Source: UBA5209 sp964625015 (GTDB lineage Bacteria > Patescibacteriota > Dojkabacteria > SC72). From it: 16,749 bases of DNA. Shown piece after piece: positions 15,574 through 16,749 of this stretch (positions are counted from its first letter, which is position 1; the number at the start of each line of letters is the position of its first letter). Made by a program: the position numbers and the translations under genes. The notes under the pieces were generated by a model. The model did no database searches. It was not told the DNA's origin and saw only the letters and a list, made by a program, of their open reading frames with translations. The stretch is from contig CAZUZI010000019.1 in assembly GCA_964625015.1 (NCBI GenBank), positions 1 through 16,749 on the forward strand. Direction: 5' to 3'.

Positions 15574-16749
15574 TTACAATCCCATCTGATCAGTCAATTT
15601 GGCCGCAGCATTATCACCAGTAGTAGGTGTCTGACCAAGATCCTTACCAGCCTTTGCCATCATCTGTAATTGCTGAGCCTCTTGTGCCTGCTGCATAGCC
15701 TGTTGTTCCTGCTCAATAAGTTCTTGAACTCTTTCAGGACTATTGAAAGCAAATGCAGGAACAGTGTCAGTAGCTTCAAATTCACGAGCCCAGCGATCAT
15801 AGTCAAATGTATGTTTAATTTGCGGGTATACTGGAGCGACTGCCTGCATCCAAGCAAGAACATCATTCGCCCGTTGAATCCAAGCTTGACGTTGTGTAAT
15901 AGCCATATCAGACGTAAAGTACGGCTTAATCTGTTGACCAACTAACTCTTCTGGCGGATCTTCGAGAATCAACCAGTCAGAAGTTATTAGTTCGAATGTT
16001 CTGTCTAATGATGGGACGTTTATATCAGCAGATGATCTGACTGTAATAGGTCCCATTACAGCGTTTTTCTCTTGGCGCAATTGATCTACTTCTGTGGCAG
16101 TCATGACGTGATTCTGCTGCGCTCTAGCAGATACCATCATAATTTCTCGGTTGTAAAATATTCCTGAGATACGCTCGATCAATGACTGCCGCAATCTGAT
16201 ATTCGCTTCAATGTTGAATTGTGGTGGGACGAGAGCTTGAACAGGTTGTTTCGCGCTAGATCCTTGCACCTCTATGATCTGACCAGGCTTAATTGATTTT
16301 ATATCGGCGGCTAGTGCCGCATCAATAGCCCAAGCAGGATTAGTTATCCATGAGGTTGCCTTATTAAATTCAGCTGTAGCTTCATATAGTTGACGTAAAT
16401 CAGGAAGCGCATCAATACCTGGACACGTTCTCGGATATACGTAGTCCCATGGTTCGGCCCAACGAGCTACAATAAATGGCTTAGTTTTGAAGCCATCCCT
16501 GTATATAACTCCGTCAGAATCACTTCCTTCTTCTATAAAATGCACGTCCTCGTATCTAAATTCATTAGGATTTTTTGGTTGATCATGAAAAAAGTTCCAA
16601 GGTTGAACAGCTTGTATAATGCTGAATCTATAATCCGGGTCATTATCTTTAGAAATTTTCTGCTTAACGATATCAGGAATGTTGTCCCATCCATAAGTTT
16701 TGGCTATATCAATAGCTGCGGCTCTAGTACGTGTATATACTGAGTCAAT
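15574..16749 (-). CDS. Portal / head-to-tail connector protein, 5' end outside window
   Basis: The frame is open from TAA 15574-15576 to the window edge: 391 codons, so the N-terminal part (likely 120-170 residues, as the family is about 500-560) is missing. Family signs are PFIVARWAEPWDYVYPRTCP and GIDALPDLRQLYEATAEFNK (the usual 'RW...g..YGrgP...aLpdik.Ln' pattern), MTATEVDQLRQEKNAVMGP, and a Gln-rich C-terminal helix (ELIEQEQQAMQQAQEAQQL) that would line the DNA channel. Twelve copies form the ring through which DNA enters the head and to which the gp11-like adaptor binds. A GTG at 16545 is an internal codon, not the start. The 'YVYPRTCP' segment departs from the common YGRGP form. Confidence 0.9.
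   Translation of the reverse strand: MDSVYTRTRAAAIDIAKTYGWDNIPDIVKQKISKDNDPDYRFSIIQAVQPWNFFHDQPKNPNEFRYEDVHFIEEGSDSDGVIYRDGFKTKPFIVARWAEPWDYVYPRTCPGIDALPDLRQLYEATAEFNKATSWITNPAWAIDAALAADIKSIKPGQIIEVQGSSAKQPVQALVPPQFNIEANIRLRQSLIERISGIFYNREIMMVSARAQQNHVMTATEVDQLRQEKNAVMGPITVRSSADINVPSLDRTFELITSDWLILEDPPEELVGQQIKPYFTSDMAITQRQAWIQRANDVLAWMQAVAPVYPQIKHTFDYDRWAREFEATDTVPAFAFNSPERVQELIEQEQQAMQQAQEAQQLQMMAKAGKDLGQTPTTGDNAAAKLTDQMGL

Noticed and set aside
15660..15941. 93-codon minus-strand frame overlapping the end of the portal gene
   Set aside because: Out of phase with the recognised portal sequence and with no family resemblance.
16543..16545. GTG as the start of the portal gene
   Set aside because: The frame remains open upstream to the edge, and the portal family needs more N-terminal sequence, so the GTG is an internal valine.

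Overview
The window is part of a tailed-phage (podovirus-type) genome, either a virion genome or a prophage. It shows only the virion structure and DNA-ejection block. Every supported gene lies on the minus strand, so the order of transcription runs from position 16749 down to 1. Genes touch or overlap by a few bases, Shine-Dalgarno sites are good in the head region, and I found no plus-strand gene, tRNA, CRISPR or insertion sequence. Base composition is moderately AT-rich (roughly 40% GC by eye). Nothing in the window identifies the host; gene starts and stops fit the standard bacterial code.

Head module (16749 to about 12830): portal / head-tail connector (5' end missing), a small Bbp19-like protein, scaffold, HK97-fold major capsid protein of the BPP-1/epsilon15-like kind, a 37-residue hydrophobic ORF, a Bbp16-like cement protein and a 56-residue hypothetical protein. 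A strong RNA hairpin (12777-12818) then separates the head genes from the tail genes.

Tail and ejection module (12757 to 1): proteins resembling T7 gp11 (tail tubular A), gp12 (tail tubular B, with an unusual insertion of about 220 residues), gp13 (acetyltransferase-like fold), gp14, gp15, and at the gp16 position a giant ORF that runs off the left end. The order gp11-12-13-14-15-16 is the T7 order; the head genes resemble BPP-1/epsilon15 phages instead.

The most interesting item is the giant ORF (1..5951). I checked it codon by codon: 1983 consecutive sense codons and no stop before the window ends. It looks like an injected 'large polyvalent protein'. It has a hydrophobic helical N-terminal region, an AT-hook, a very charged helix in a local GC island, a possible barnase/EndoU/RelE-like nuclease segment, and two separate zinc-metallopeptidase (zincin) motifs, each with a plausible third zinc ligand. 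It sits where T7 carries the ejected gp16, so the protein probably enters the host cell with the DNA and may act on host proteins and nucleic acid before phage genes are expressed.
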